DNA from: Alopecurus myosuroides
Taxonomy: Eukaryota > Streptophyta > Magnoliopsida > Poales > Poaceae
NCBI GenBank assembly: GCA_028641055.1
Contig: CM054057.1
Location: 396,226,541-396,290,540, forward strand
Length of the DNA stretch: 64,000 bases
Direction of reading: 5' to 3'
The notes beneath the pieces were generated by a model that saw nothing but the letters and a program-made list of their open reading frames with translations, searched no databases and was not told the DNA's origin. Position numbers and translations under genes: made by a program. This document shows, in pieces, positions 22,704-35,467 of this stretch (the stretch's first letter is position 1; the number at the start of each line of letters is the position of its first letter).

Positions 22704-23952
22704 GCAGCGGCGCTGGCTGGGGTTTCTATCCGGATGGGACCCGTTTCTCGTTCGGGGAGCTCATGGTTAGTGGCCTTGTCCACAGATTCGGCTCCCTCGA
22801 CTTCGTCTCCGACAACGCTGGTGACTTCTGCGGCAGGCCCGTGCCTGCAGGTGGCTCCGTCATCTCCTTCGGCGCGCATTAGGTGTATGTCGCCAGCACC
22901 ATCATCCGCGAGTACCCCGAGGTGGTGCTCGTTGCTGCGGACCCTTCTGCCATTCTTGCCGTCCGCGGGCAGCCATTCGGCCGCTCTGCGGGCAGCGTGG
23001 AGGTGATGATGACTGGCCCGGCTATCGATGCCAGGAAAGGCGCGTCCGCTGCGCCCGAAGTTGTCGATGAGCCGGCTGCTCGCCAGGTCCACAAGCCCGA
23101 CGACAGGCCCCAGAACCAGCCAGGCTACAAGGACCCTTCTACATCGACTGTGATACCGGCGGCTCGTGCCGGTGTCATCGAGCATATAGGCATGCCTCTC
23201 GCCACGGACGCGGATCTGGCTGTGGTGAGGGTGCAGCTCGAGCAGCAGCGCCAGGCCTTGCTTCAGGAGGCCCAGGAGCTGGAAAAGGTTAGGCTTGAGC
23301 TCAACCTGGATCAAAATGAGTACAATATGCTCATGGTTTTACTCCTGTATCTAGAAATCCTAGCAAGATAGGAATAATTCGTCGCAACTTAGGTGCTGAG
23401 CTAGCTAGAGATGGTAGAGCCGCTAGAAAATCTTGTAGTTTGAACTCTGCCGGTAGGCCAAACTATAGCTCTCCTTCCAAAACACTTAGAGCTGCAGAGG
23501 CAGTAGTTGCCGAGTTGCCGAACTTGACCGGTGAAGCTCCCCCTAGGCAGCAGGACCGGCTCAATGAGTTGGTTCTGGAAGCTGGTAGGCAGAATGAGGC
23601 TTTCTGGAAAGCTAATCAGGGAGCTGGTGCGTCTCATGTTGTTCAGTCGCATGGGGCAAGATCCGGAAAGCAGGACTCCTCACCGCTTCCCGGTGGTGAG
23701 AGGGCTCTGAGTGTAAACTCTGGGAAGAGCAAACAGATGCAAGTGTACGATCCGGCTGTCGCTAGAAAACATCACGTTGTAGAGCGGCAACCCGGCCAGA
23801 AACACAATGCTACAGGTACTGGCCACTAGGCCGCCCGAGTTCACCAAGAGGGGCAAGGAGGAAACCGAGATGGCCCATCTCGGCATCATGTTGTCAACCC
23901 GGTTCAGCATGTTGTTCAGCCACAGGCAGTCGCTGCGGTGGCCAACCCGGTT
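22704..23952 (+). pseudogene. gag, 5' half (Tat-type element)
   Basis: Plus-strand remnants in several frames: a frame through FGELMVSGLVHRFG broken by a TAG near 22880, then 22883-23371 (IIREYPEVVLVAADP, ending in a Gln/Glu/Leu-rich coiled-coil-like stretch) and 23440-23829. It lacks the capsid core, which lies beyond the CACTA insertion at 37675-38657. N-terminal gag extensions of this type are usual in the Tat lineage. The true start is uncertain; an ATG at 22763 is one candidate. Confidence 0.55.
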
Positions 23953-23994
23953 CACTACTAGGAAAACAGCTATAGGAGGAATCTGAAAAAAGAT

Positions 23995-24250
23995 ACCCGT
24001 GACGCACCAAATGCTCGGTGCGTCACGGCTATGTACCCGTGGCGCACCAAACGGTGAAGGGTCTCGCTGCGTCACGCCTAAGGGCATACCCGTGACGCAC
24101 CAAACAAACGGTGCGTCACGACTATAGGTGGGTGTTCGGCGGATACCATAGCCGTGGGCAAAGATAGCCGTGACGCACCATATGTTTGGTGCGTCACGGG
24201 TATGGCAATAGCCGTGACACACCAAACATATGGTGCATCACGGCTATGGT
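23995..24250. repeat. Subterminal inverted motif array of the CACTA element
   Basis: Alternating CGTGACGCACC and GGTGCGTCACGG copies (about ten here) form back-to-back hairpins. Further pairs lie at 24595-24625, 25137-25205 and 37522-37655. In CACTA elements such subterminal repeats bind the transposase-associated protein; that role is inferred from the family. Confidence 0.8.
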
Positions 24251-24675
24251 ATCCACCGAAATTTTCCCTCCACACCCCCCCCGGGACCGCCTTTCTAGTT
24301 TTGTCACGGAAGAGTTCCATGTCTAAAAATCATCAAAAAATAAATTCCTTATAGATGCACAGAGAGTTTAAGGTATACTTTTTTAACAAATTTTGAAATA
24401 CGTATTTCGACTTTCTGAGCAAAAGTTCGTTAAAAAAAAGTAAAATGGGCATAACTTTTGCATACGATGTCGGAATTTAAAGTTCAATATACCAACGGAA
24501 ACTAGAGAAAAAAAGGAATCCAACCACACTAGAAAGGAAAAAAAGTTATGGCCGTTTGAAGATTTTTTACTAGAAAAAAAAAAAAAAATAGGCGTGACGC
24601 ACCACATGTATGGTGCGTCACGGCTAAGTCTGGGCAGAAATTTTCGAATTTCGAACCCGGGAGAGGCCACACCCC

Positions 24676-24683
24676 TATATATA
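24676..24683 (+). promoter_or_regulatory. TATA-like box inside the CACTA element
   Basis: tatatata followed by a CT-rich tract (24690-24775), which is promoter-like composition. Downstream lie a CCA microsatellite and a CCGGTGACC minisatellite. No convincing protein follows. Confidence 0.35.
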
Positions 24684-24776
24684 CCTCTTCCTTCCTCCAC
24701 TCTTCTCCATTCCCTTCTCATTTCTTCTTTCTCCTTCCTCCACTCTCCATTCTCTCTTCTCCCTTCCTCCTCCTAC

Positions 24777-25045
24777 CACCACCACCACCACCACCACCAC
24801 CACCTCACATCCACTCCGGCGACCACCACCACCACCTCACATCCACTCCGGCGACCACCACCTTACATCCACTCCGGCGACCACCTCCTCTCCGGTGACC
24901 TCCTCTCCGGTGACGTCCGCTCCGGTGACCTCCTCTCCGGTGACCAACTCTACTCCAGCGACCACCTCCTCTCCGGCGGCCTCCTCCTCTCCGGCGTCCT
25001 CCTCCACTACTATGACCACCTTCTCTCCGGCGGCCTCTCTGTTTT
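24777..25045 (+). repeat. CCA microsatellite and ~15-base minisatellite
   Basis: A run of CCA units (24777-24804) is followed by repeated units of the form tcctctccggtgacc with variants to about 25045. Open frames across it encode only low-complexity peptide such as LLSGD repeats, so I do not call a gene. Confidence 0.8.
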
Positions 25046-25206
25046 TCGTTTTTCAAAATTTCAAAATTTTGGGCGGCCAGATCTGGATCTAGATCTGGAT
25101 CTGTCCCGCTTTTTTTTTAAATTTCGAAATCAATAGCCGTGACGCACCGTCCATGAGGTGCGCCACGGGTAACTAAAGATAGCCGTGACGCACCAAACAG
25201 GCGGTG

Positions 25207-28200
25207 TGTAACATCCCTGATTTTTGGAAAGTCCAAAAATCACTAAAATTTGAAACTTTTTTTTTCATGTTATGCAAGTCACCAAAAACCAAATGAGATG
25301 CAAGAAACAAAAGAAAACAATACATGTTCTAATGTTTTGGAAATGAAAATCCAATATACCTCTATTCCATAAACCCTAAAGTCATTTCAAAATAAATATT
25401 TCTACATAAAGAAAATATTTCTTCTTAAGCAAACCCTTACACCAAACATGTTTTCAACCCAATTATGATCTTGAAAATATTTTGATATATAAAAACTAGA
25501 GAATTGTTATCTCTAATATTTTCTTCTTGTCTCTAAAAAGGGTTTCACTATTATTGATAACCCCAAAATAGATATAAGTTGGATCCTTATTTTCCAAGTG
25601 TTATGTCAATCAACAAAATAATATAGTGCTATAGAAATAAATTGTTTATGAAAACAAGTAAGATACTTTGAGAAAACAATATTTTCATTTGGGAAAACCT
25701 TTCTGCTTTTACTAAACCCCATTTTCCAAATTTATTAAATAATTCTCTATGTTTGAAATATAACAAAAGGATACCAATTGTGGTTTCACTAATATGTTGA
25801 AAATATACAATATGAAAGTTCCTAAAAGGGTCTTAGAAAACAATAGTTGAACCATAGAAAATATTTCTAAAAATTGTTTTAATCATATAAAAATTAATGT
25901 TTTCTATTAAAGTGACTATCATTGTTTCTTCATATTTTAAAATCATAAAATATGAAAACCATTAAATATGATTTTGTAAAATGTTATTTTATCACATTGA
26001 TTTCTCTGATATTTTATTCAACCAATAATTTGCATTTATATAATTGATATTTTTAAATGGCATTAATAGGCTATTAGTGAAATCATTTTTATTTCAAAAT
26101 GTAAAATAGCAAAACAAGTGTAAATGATTTTCAAAAATGATATTTGACTTATATAATGTCTCTTTATTTTTATAAAACCCTTTCTCAAAATTAAATTTGA
26201 TTTTTCTATTAAAAATAATATTTAGTCACTTTTAATTAATTATTCAAATTTCATAATTCAAAAATGTAATATGTTGAAAAGTTTATAAAAATGGTATTGT
26301 TAGAAAGTATTTCAAATATTATGAATTTACAATTTTGTTTCATGTTGATTAGATTATTTAAACAGAAGATATAAATTAAATAAGAAAACAGGGGAAAAAA
26401 TGCTGACGTCATCATGACGTCAGGTCGTCATCAACCTCCAGTGGTAACCGAATGAGCCGTTTCTTCTCTGTTTAATTCCGCGAGATTAAGGCGAGTAATC
26501 ACAGGACCGTTTCCACCCCCTTAAAGCCACCTCTCTACTCTCCATTTCCCCTCCCTTGCCCCCTCGTATCATACCTCTATTCGGGAGAAATCGCTCGCCA
26601 GAGTTCACGGGATCCGCCGCCGTATTCTTTGTTTTCCGGTGAGATTGTCGCAAGTCCGAGCCCAAAACCACTTCCTTTAGCCTCCTTTCTACCGTGCGCG
26701 CGTTTTGAATCGTTTGTGTGTCGTTTTGCTACAGGGTAGCGACGAGGCGAGCTCGCCGGAGCCAGCTACTGCCACCGCCTCGGGATTCTTCACGGCGCCA
26801 CCGATTGGCGTATCACCGGAGTCCACCGAGGACACCATCAATCTCCCCGTGTCGAGATGCATCTCCTCGAGTCATCCCCGTGCCCGAAGACCTTCCCCAG
26901 CGCCGCCTCCGTCCACGGCCGTGATCTCTGCGCCGCTGTTGGCCATTTTCCGGCGACCTAGCCGCCACGGTGAGCTTTTCTTTCGTCCCTGTCCGTTGGA
27001 TCTATTTGAACGGCCACGATTAGGTCACTTAAGCGAAGGAGTACCAGCCAATGGCATTGCGCCAAGTCAGCCGAGCATTATTTCGTTATCCGTCGCTCTG
27101 TGCAACACACAGCAGGCCCAAGCCCATTCCCTACCCATCGCCCTGCGCGGCAGATAAGCACTTCTCGGCCCAGCTTTTCTCTGGAATTAATTCCGAATAG
27201 AAATAAAAAGTAGTTTTGCGGAAAAGCCCCTAGAACTTTGAACCATCATATCTTTTCAACCACTTAGCCAAAGTTAGCAATCTTGGACTTTTTGAAAAGC
27301 CCTTGACATCTAGAAACTTTTGGCACTGGAAAAATTCAAATTTGACCAACTTAAATTTGTTCAATTTTAAATATGATTGTTTGATGAAATTTGGCATAAT
27401 TCAAATTCTACAAATCCAAAAATTGTAAATAAAATATATTTGGAAACCTTAGGATGTGTACTTTCATAACCTCTGTCCCAAAATAATATTTGAACAAATT
27501 AAAATTGAATTTAGAATTTAGTTGTCTATTTGAGTATTTTTGACATAGATTAATTTCTATAAATATTTTCAATATAGTTCCTTTTGCAAAATTGCTCCAT
27601 TTGATAACCTTGGACCAGAAACAACCTTGCCCAACCATTTTGGACACCCTTGGACCATGACCATGTAATTTTAGCCAAACTTCCATCATAGTAGTCCACC
27701 TAGTTGGTTAAGTATTAGGGTTGTTTCTATCATTGTTTACCTTTGTTGTTATGGCTATTTTGGAGCCAAGACCAAGTACCTAGTATGTGTAAATCACATA
27801 CAAGACCAAGTGGTAAACCTTAGACCCTAGTACCTTTGCTTTCTATCTACTTCTCCATTCCCCTATTCTTGCTTCAAGAATCCATCAAGTTAGCAAATGG
27901 AAAACAAGACTCAAGCAATAGAAGGCTCTTCACTTTCAACTTGGTGGCAACATGAAGAGATACAAGGAGAATCAATGAAGAAATTTTGAAGAAAAGACTC
28001 CACCACTATAAGCAACTCAAGGAAGTAATATGTTTATTCTTAGTGAACTCTTGGAACTTCCTCGACAAGTATGGTTATAATAAAGTTAGTTTTCTACAAA
28101 CTCAACCTAGCCCATCTCAAGTAAACCCTTGGAAATTACTTAACATATGAAACCAAGAAAGAATGAATCTTTCAAAACTCAAACCTAGACCTTGTCCTAA

Positions 28201-29640
28201 CCAACTTGGTTAAGCCCCTTTTGACATCTTAGTTGCTATGTATGTTTTATACACTTGTATGTTTGTTTGTTAGGATGCTTGTTTATTTGGTTTTGTGTTG
28301 TCAATGAATACATTGTACGGAGAGCAACGATCTTTTGTGAAGAGAGTGTGATATCTTCACCAACTTCAACAAGGCAAGTAACACATCATCAACTACCCAT
28401 TATTTTCTATATGCATTAGTTGATTTTGAGTAGTATGCATGATAGGAAATTTTAATAAGTTATATTATGCTATGCTATATACTAGTAGTGTGTAGCCATC
28501 CTTATACCTAGTTATTTTGATGCCTTGGTACTTATTTAGATGCTTTGCAATGTTACAAATTGTTTTACTAGATGTTGAGGAAAAATTCTAAGTATAACTA
28601 ATGAATGAACCACCTGGGTGGATGTGGTAAGACTGGTTTATGTTGAGTGTTGCCTCAGGGCCCTTGTCCAAGGGTTATTCCACTTGAGGTTGTCACTTGA
28701 GGATGGCCACCCAGGAACAAAGAGATTACTATGTCCTTCTAAGTTTAGTAGCTTCCCGTGCAACCTTTAGTCATATGGGCTCTGTCTTGATCAACTAAGT
28801 TGAATGAACTCACTAGGCTTACCAGCAGATGTAGCATAATTATAGGTGGCACGGGTAAGCCAAACGGTGGTGGAATTTCTTCTGAAAGATCTCGTCTCAA
28901 TCTTCTCCTTTCCTTAATGCACTCAGGGTGTATAGGATGTTTGGGCTGATTTGAGTCTGAAGGTGAAAGTGCACAAACTCTGCAGAGTCAACAAACTAAG
29001 ATCTTAGCCGTGTCCCCGGTTATGGACAACTATGAGCAGCTGGACAAGGATTGACAGAAGAATCTCATCATCAATTTCAATAAGTAAAATTTGACCAAGT
29101 GAACAGTATTGTGGTGCTTGGATCTTAATCCAATGTTGCCACCCTTTTTAAAAGAAAAGTTGGTTTTACAAAAGTGATAGGAGAAAACTGGCTTTATGCA
29201 AAACTTAGCCAAAACTCCACTCAGCCAAATAAGCATGTAGTATTAGTCTTGCCATTTATATCCACCATAGTGTTACTTGCCAATACATTAAATTGTATTG
29301 ACTCCCTTGTGGCTGCATATTCCATATTGCAGATATTTCTGAAGACGAGTGAGGATTTCGTTTAGGATCTCGAGACTATCACCAATATGTTTTGCCTGTG
29401 GCACATGAAGAATATGGGCTCAATGTTGTACTATGTTTTCCGCTGTATTTATTTGTTTTCTGCTAGTCTTGTAAGACTATGCAAGTTGTAATCCTATTTT
29501 GTAAAGACTGGATCATGCGATGTAATAGAATTTGATGCATTTGCATGATATTTCATTTTGTACTGTGGTGCTAGCAATTGATCCAGGGACTAGCACAATA
29601 ACACAGGTATTCCATCTTTATTAAAAGTTGGGATGATACA
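25207..29640 (+). repeat. 5' LTR of the LARD-like element, 4434 bases
   Basis: AT-rich flanks surround a GC-rich block (26400-27170) that contains the likely promoter and a 150-codon frame (26705-27157). That frame is also open in the other LTR. Sister LTRs start identical, so shared openness is not evidence of selection. Compared with the right LTR it lacks about 440 bases after 28027. Confidence 0.9.
26404..26422 (+). promoter_or_regulatory. Twin TGACGTCA palindromes (bZIP/as-1-like) in the LTR
   Basis: Two perfect TGACGTCA palindromes start at 26404 and 26415, about 100 bases before a ccttaaag TATA-like stretch (26518) and the GC-rich block. In plants this motif is bound by TGA-type bZIP factors. 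In the right LTR the first copy is mutated to TGACATCA (33844). Confidence 0.5.
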
Positions 29641-29643
29641 AAA

Positions 29644-29656
29644 TGGTATCAGAGCA
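29644..29656 (+). other. Primer binding site, initiator tRNA-Met type
   Basis: TGGTATCAGAGCA lies three bases after the end of the left LTR. Confidence 0.9.
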
Positions 29657-29755
29657 TTGTGTTGCCTATAGGATTCAAGACCCTTAGGTTTGGAAACCAT
29701 TTTTGATCATGTTATTATCTCCTTAGAGTATTTTGGATCCTAGCGGCATAGTGAG

Positions 29756-29881
29756 ATGAAGCGGCCCGGACAACTTTACGTGTCCACGGACACGAGACCG
29801 TTCCTTGATTGGCTTGCGGGTACCTGTATCTCTCACTATAGTGAATATCCAATTTGCAACAAGTTGTTAATAACCCATTGA
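29756..29881 (+). CDS. Short ORF just after the primer site, 41 codons, unknown
   Basis: It starts with ATG (MKRPGQLYVSTDTRPFLDWL) and is GC-richer than its surroundings. It is the first sizeable frame of the internal region. It may be the stub of a lost gag start or a chance frame. I see no domain and no close counterpart in the window. Confidence 0.25.
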   Translation: MKRPGQLYVSTDTRPFLDWLAGTCISHYSEYPICNKLLITH

Positions 29882-31052
29882 TCACCCTATGATTGAAAAC
29901 TTTCTATGTTCAAACTTTCTAGAAACAAAACAATCATCTTAAACTTTCTCATATCCTCTCATCTACTATTCACCTTCAAAATTTTCTAGATGACCTACTT
30001 CTTGAATACCATCAAGGCAAGATTGTTGATGACCATACCAAGAAGTGCAAGGAGTATTTTCACCACATGAAGCCCTACACTCAAGATTTTTGAAGAATTT
30101 GAAGAAAAACATAGACTTCCCAACAATCAAGAAAACCTCAAGACATGGAGAGAAGAATATGAAGAAAAGCTCAAGAAGATATAGATGAGACCACAATCTA
30201 GTTACTTGGTTAGAACAACGTTAACATGTTAGTGTATTAATCATACCAATGAGTGTGGTATGACAATACTAGATGTTTTCCTAAAACTATGTTGTTTGTT
30301 GTGATGAATGTGTTGCTATATGTTTGTTATGTGTTGTTTGTAATATGAGTTTCCTTGATCTGCTATTTTGGATAAGAACCTCCCTTAGCCATCTTTCTAA
30401 ATCTCTACTCATTCACCAACCATAGTGAGAACCATTTGGAATCATACAACCTTTACCCTATTGATACACAAGCCATCCCATTTGAGGAATGCTAGTATCA
30501 AATTTCTTTCTTCAGTGTGAAGGAACAATCACATCCATGATCAATGCCAACTACCTAATAAGTAATATCCAGCCAATCAACAAGTGAAGAAAGACAAGTG
30601 AACCCCAAGTTGCATGAGCTATGAAGATTTCAGAGCCAACTACACCAAGAGAAGAAGTAATGGAGAAACACAACTACCCAGTATGTGTTATATGAGAGTT
30701 TGTTTAGAAATAGCATGATGTTTGCCCTCAAGGATGACAACAACAAGATGGAAGATTGTCAAGGATATCAAAAGACCAAGTTGAGAGTGAACCAAACACT
30801 TTTGATTGACCCAAAGAGTGACCCCTCAGTGTCAAAGGTAGTCCAACATACCTATGTTAGTCTACACCTCTACCACAAAGGAAATTTCTACTCAAGCCAA
30901 TCTCAAATCAATCTACACTCCAATCTAATGAAAATAGACTACCCACAAAAGTTTCTTTTAAGGGTGGTAGCCCACCCAGTTGTTCTGGAACCCAGTTACC
31001 CAAAACCTAATCTTTCTTTCTAACCTTCCCAAATCTCGGGATGAGATTTCTT
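29882..31052 (+). other. Non-coding internal region of the LARD-like element
   Basis: AT-rich sequence without gag, protease, RT or integrase motifs. The longest plus frame (30685-31023, about 112 codons) has no recognised family and is probably chance. The end carries the polypurine tract. Confidence 0.65.
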
Positions 31053-31067
31053 TTAAGGGTGGTAGTC
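31053..31067 (+). other. Polypurine tract of the LARD-like element
   Basis: ttaagggtggtagtc lies directly before the right LTR start TGTAACATCC, in the expected place and orientation. Confidence 0.75.
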
Positions 31068-31934
31068 TGTAACATCCCTGATTTTTGGGAAGTCCAAAAA
31101 TCACTAAAATTTGAAACTTTTTGTTTTCATGTTATGCAAGTCACTAAAACCAAATGAGATGCAAGAAACAAAAGAAAACAATACATGTTCTAATGTTTTG
31201 TAAATGAAAATCCAATATACCTCTATTCCATAAACCCTAAAGTCATTTCAAAATAAATATTTCTACATAAAGAAAATATTTCTTCTTAAGCAAACCCTTA
31301 CACCAAACATGTTTTCAACCCAATTATGATCTTGAAAATATTTTGATATATAAAAACTAGAGAATTGTTATCTCTAATATTTTCTTCTTGTCTCTAAAAA
31401 GGGTTTCACTATTATTGATAACCCCAAAATAGATATAAGTTGGATCCTTGTTTTCCAAGTGTTATGTCAATCAACAAAATAATATAGTGCTATAGAAATA
31501 AATTGATTATGAAAACAAGTAAGATACTTTGAGAAAACAATATTTTCATTTGGGAAAACCTTTCTGCTTTTACTAAACCCCATTTTCCAAATTTATTAAA
31601 TAATTCTCTATGTTTGAAATATAACAAAAGGATACCAATTGTGGTTTCACTAATATGTTGAAAATATAAAATATGAAAATTCCTAAAAGGGTCTTAAAAA
31701 ACAATAGTTGAACCATAGAAAATATTTCTAAAAATTGTTTGAATCATATAAAAATTAATGTTTTCTATTAAAGTGACTATCATTGTTTGTTCATATTTTA
31801 AAATCATAAAATATGAAAACCATTAAATATGATTTTGTAAAATGTTATTTTATCACATTGATGTCTCTGATATTTTATTCAACCAATAATTTGCATTTAT
31901 ATAATTGATATTTTTAAATGACATTAATAGGCTA

Positions 31935-33513
31935 CTAGCAAAGTGCCCGTGCGTTGCAACGGGAATATATCAACCCCACTTGTACAATGCAAATATACCA
32001 ACTCTTTGTTCTAGTAATTGCTCGTCGTGTTCGGGAAGTAACATCATGGAGGTTCTCGAGCTGATACCGATGGAGTTGGGCGAGCTGATACCCATGGAGA
32101 TGGGCCATATTTTTCATTCCGAACAAACACGATAGACACGAGAAAGAATCAGATGGTGTTCATGTACATAACAAAGTTAGAGGATATCTCAAAGCAAAAA
32201 CTAGATGAACCGATATCCTCGTAAGTATCTACAGCTAATAATTTACAAACCTAGGAAGTGATTGAAGTTATTGGTTTGATTCTGCAGCTACTAAAAATTT
32301 GGTTATACTACCGAACTGTACCTACACCCTCCATGGATGCCTCTCTTCCTTCCTAAAAGCCAAGTGTTATGTATCACAGTTCTTCAAATGAAAGATATGA
32401 TTTTCGCTCCTCGTCCACACATTTGATCCCTCCCATGGTGCAGAAACCTTATAGAGGCATTCAATTTTTTGATATTGCAGCTCCATGTGGTACATCTGGT
32501 GTTGAAACTTCTTGTGTTCCACCGCTTGCACCCAGGCAGACTCGCACTCAAGCTGGAGGATACATGCACACATGCTGAGCGTGTCTGGATTTGACGGCGC
32601 CGTGGCCTACCTGCTCGCTCTGACCATGTTAAACGGCAACCTCCTGACACATTCTAGCGAGGCTTGACGGCCATGGCCTGCTGCGTAGCTGTTTCGTGAC
32701 GTGCTCTTGCCGCGCTGATGTTGACCGTGAAACGGAGGCCGCCGACGACCTTAAACTGGCGGGCATCTGCGTATTCGTGTGCAGAACGTGATACAACCAT
32801 GTGTAGAGTGCATGCGCGCGAGGAGAATAAAGCTCATCACGAGCTCGTGCTCGAGCTCCCGTTGTCGACGCCCATGCATGGCGGACACCTTCACGACGGA
32901 GCGGCGTGTCTTTTTACAGAAAGTGAGGGAGCATGAGAGTATGAGACAATGTCTAGGATACTCGGTGGCTCACCTAGAATTTGCTGGCGCGCCTGTTTTG
33001 CTCTCGGACAGTTACGACGGTCGGACGGAGTCAAAGTAGAGTAAGAAGAGCAACGGTTGCTGCCGGGAAGAAGCGCTCAGCGTGGCGGCGTCCTGGCTTC
33101 CAGGTCCGTCTTCTGCCCGAGGAAGGAGTAGGTTGGTGAGGTGCTCCTCTTGGCTTAGTAGGTGTGCTAGAGGTGGCCCATGTAAAGCCGTAAAGCTAGG
33201 TGCTAGCTCTGTCGTCCTTCTGTCGAATGAGAGGCAAGGCACATATGTGTTGTTTGAATCGATTGAAATCGTCGACTCCTCTTGGGCTGGGCCGTCCCAG
33301 GAGCGAAGGCTGCGTGGAGTTGATGGAAACCACGCAGAGAACGTACATCAGAGGAAAGACAAACCCTCAAAAAAGAAAAAATCCAGAGGAAAAGACAACG
33401 TACGCGCTCAGGACAAGGTACGTGACCAAACCAATAACGGCAGCGCGCGACGTACCTACGAACCAAACGGACGATGGAGAAACTTAAACCCTATTATATA
33501 GTAGAGATAGAGA
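31935..33513 (-). mobile_element. Non-autonomous Helitron, precise insertion into the LTR
   Basis: The minus strand starts TCTCTATCTCTACTATATAA and ends ACGCACGGGCACTTTGCTAG, matching the grass Helitron ends (5' TC..., 3' hairpin then CTAG). The insertion lies between host A and T: gcta before and ttag after on the plus strand. The uninterrupted site ggctattagtg is present in the left LTR at 26070-26080. There is no target duplication, as expected for Helitrons. No Rep/helicase domain is seen. The body has moderately GC-rich stretches (32500-33480) that could be captured host fragments, but I recognise none. Confidence 0.92.
31946..31963 (-). other. Helitron 3' terminal hairpin
   Basis: A five-base stem (CCCGT/ACGGG) lies within 25 bases of the CTAG end, with TTGCAACGC in the loop. 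This is the usual termination hairpin of Helitrons. Confidence 0.75.
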
Positions 33514-35467
33514 TTAGTGAAATCATTTTTATTTCAAAATATAAAATAGCAAAACAAGTGTAAATGATTTTCAAAAATGATATTTGACTTATATAATGTC
33601 TCTTTATTTTTATAAAACCCTTTCTCAAAATTAAATTTGATTTTTCTATTAAAAATGCTATTAAGTCACTTTTAATTAATTATTCAAATTTCATAATTCA
33701 AAAATGTAATATGTTGAAAAGTTTATAAAAATGGTATTGTTAGAAAGTATTTAAAATATTATGAATTTAGAATTTTGTTTCATGTTGATTAGATTATTTA
33801 AACAGAAGATATAAATTAAATAAGAAAACAGGGAAAAAAATGCTGACATCATCATGACGTCAGGTCGTCATCAACCTCCAGTGGTAACCGAATGAGCCGT
33901 TTCTTCTCCGTTTAATTCCGTGAGATTAAGGCGAGTAATCACAGGACCGTTTCCACCCCCTTAAAGCCACCTCTCTACTCTCCATTTCCCCTCCCTTGCC
34001 CCCTCGTATCATACCTCTATTCGGGAGAAATCGCTCGCCGGAGTTCACGGGATCCGCCGCTGTATTCTTTGTTTTCCAGTGAGATTGTCGCAAGTCCGAG
34101 CCCAAAACCACTTCCTTTAGCCTCCTTTCTACCGTGCGCGCGTTTTGAATCTTTTGTGCATCGTTTTGCTACAGGGTAGCGACGAGGCGAGCTCGCCGGA
34201 GCCAGCTACTGCCACCGCCTCGGGATTCTTCATGGCGCCACCGATTGGCGTATCACCGGAGTCCACCGAGGACACCATCAATCTCCCCGTGTCGAGATGC
34301 ATCTCCTCGAGTCATCCCCGTGCCCGAAGACCTTCCCCAGCGCCGCCTCCGTCCACGGCCGTGAGCTCTGCGCCGCCGTTGGCCATTTTCCGGCGACCTA
34401 GCCGCCACGGTGAGCTTCTCTTTCGTCCCTGTCCGTTGGATCTATTTGAACGGCCACGATTAGGTCACTTAAGCGAAGGGGTACCAGCCAATGGCATTGC
34501 GCCAAGTCAGCCGAGCATTATTTCGTTATCCGTCGCTCTGTGCAACACACAGCAGGCCCAAGCCCATTCCCTACCCATCGCCCTGCGCGGCAGATAAGCA
34601 CTTCTCGGCCCAGCCTTTCTCTGGAATTAATTCCGAATAGAAATAAAAAGTAGTTTTTGCAGAAAAGCCCCTAAAACTTTGAACCATCATATCTTTTCAA
34701 CCACTTAGCCAAATTTAGCAATCTTGGACTTTTTGAAAAGACCTTGACATCTAGAAACTTTTGGCACTGGCCAAATTCAAATTTGACCAACTTAAATTTG
34801 TTCAATTTTAAATATGCTTGTTTGATGAAATTTGGCATAATTCAAATTCTACAAATCCAAAAATTGTAAATAAAATATATTTGGAAACCTTAGGATGTGT
34901 ACTTTCATAACCTCTGTCCCAAAATAATATTTGAACAAATTAAAATTGAATTTAGAATTTAGTTGTCTATTTGAGTATTTTTGACATAGATTAATTTCTA
35001 TAAATATTTTCAATATAGTTCCTTTTGCAAAATTGCTCCATTTGATAACCTTGGACCAGAAACAACCTTGCCCAACCATTTTGGACACCCTTGGACCATG
35101 ACCATGTAATTTTAGCCAAACTTCCATCATAGTAGTCCACCTAGTTGGTTAAGTATTAGAGTTGTTTGTATCATTGTTTACCTTTGTTGTTATGGCTATT
35201 TTGGATCCAAGACCAAGTACCTAGTATGTGTAAATCACATACAAGACCAAGTGGTAAACCTTAGACCCTAGTACCTTTGCTTTCTATCTACTTCTCCATT
35301 CCCCTATTCTTGCTTCAAGAATCCATCAAGTTAGCAAATGGAAAACAAGACTCAAGCAATAGAAGGCTCTTCACTTTCAACTTGGTGGCAACATGAAGAG
35401 ATACAAGGAGAATCAATGAAGAAATTTTGAAGAAAAGACTCCACCACTAGAAGCAACTGAAGGAAGT

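Noticed and set aside
23995..24250. CRISPR-like repeat array
   Set aside because: Repeats alternate in orientation, spacers are irregular, and the array sits at a CACTA terminus in plant DNA.
24594..25136. Protein with poly-His and LLSGD repeats in the CACTA element
   Set aside because: The frame is produced by a CCA microsatellite and a 15-base minisatellite; no unique sequence supports a protein.
26705..27157. 150-codon ORF in the LARD LTR, also open at 34145-34597
   Set aside because: Sister LTRs are copies of one template, so shared openness is expected. Composition is GC-rich promoter/leader-like and no domain is recognisable.
33082..33501. Helitron-encoded protein of 139 codons
   Set aside because: No Rep, helicase or recognisable host domain; the Lys/Arg-rich end runs into the Helitron terminus, so it is probably chance.
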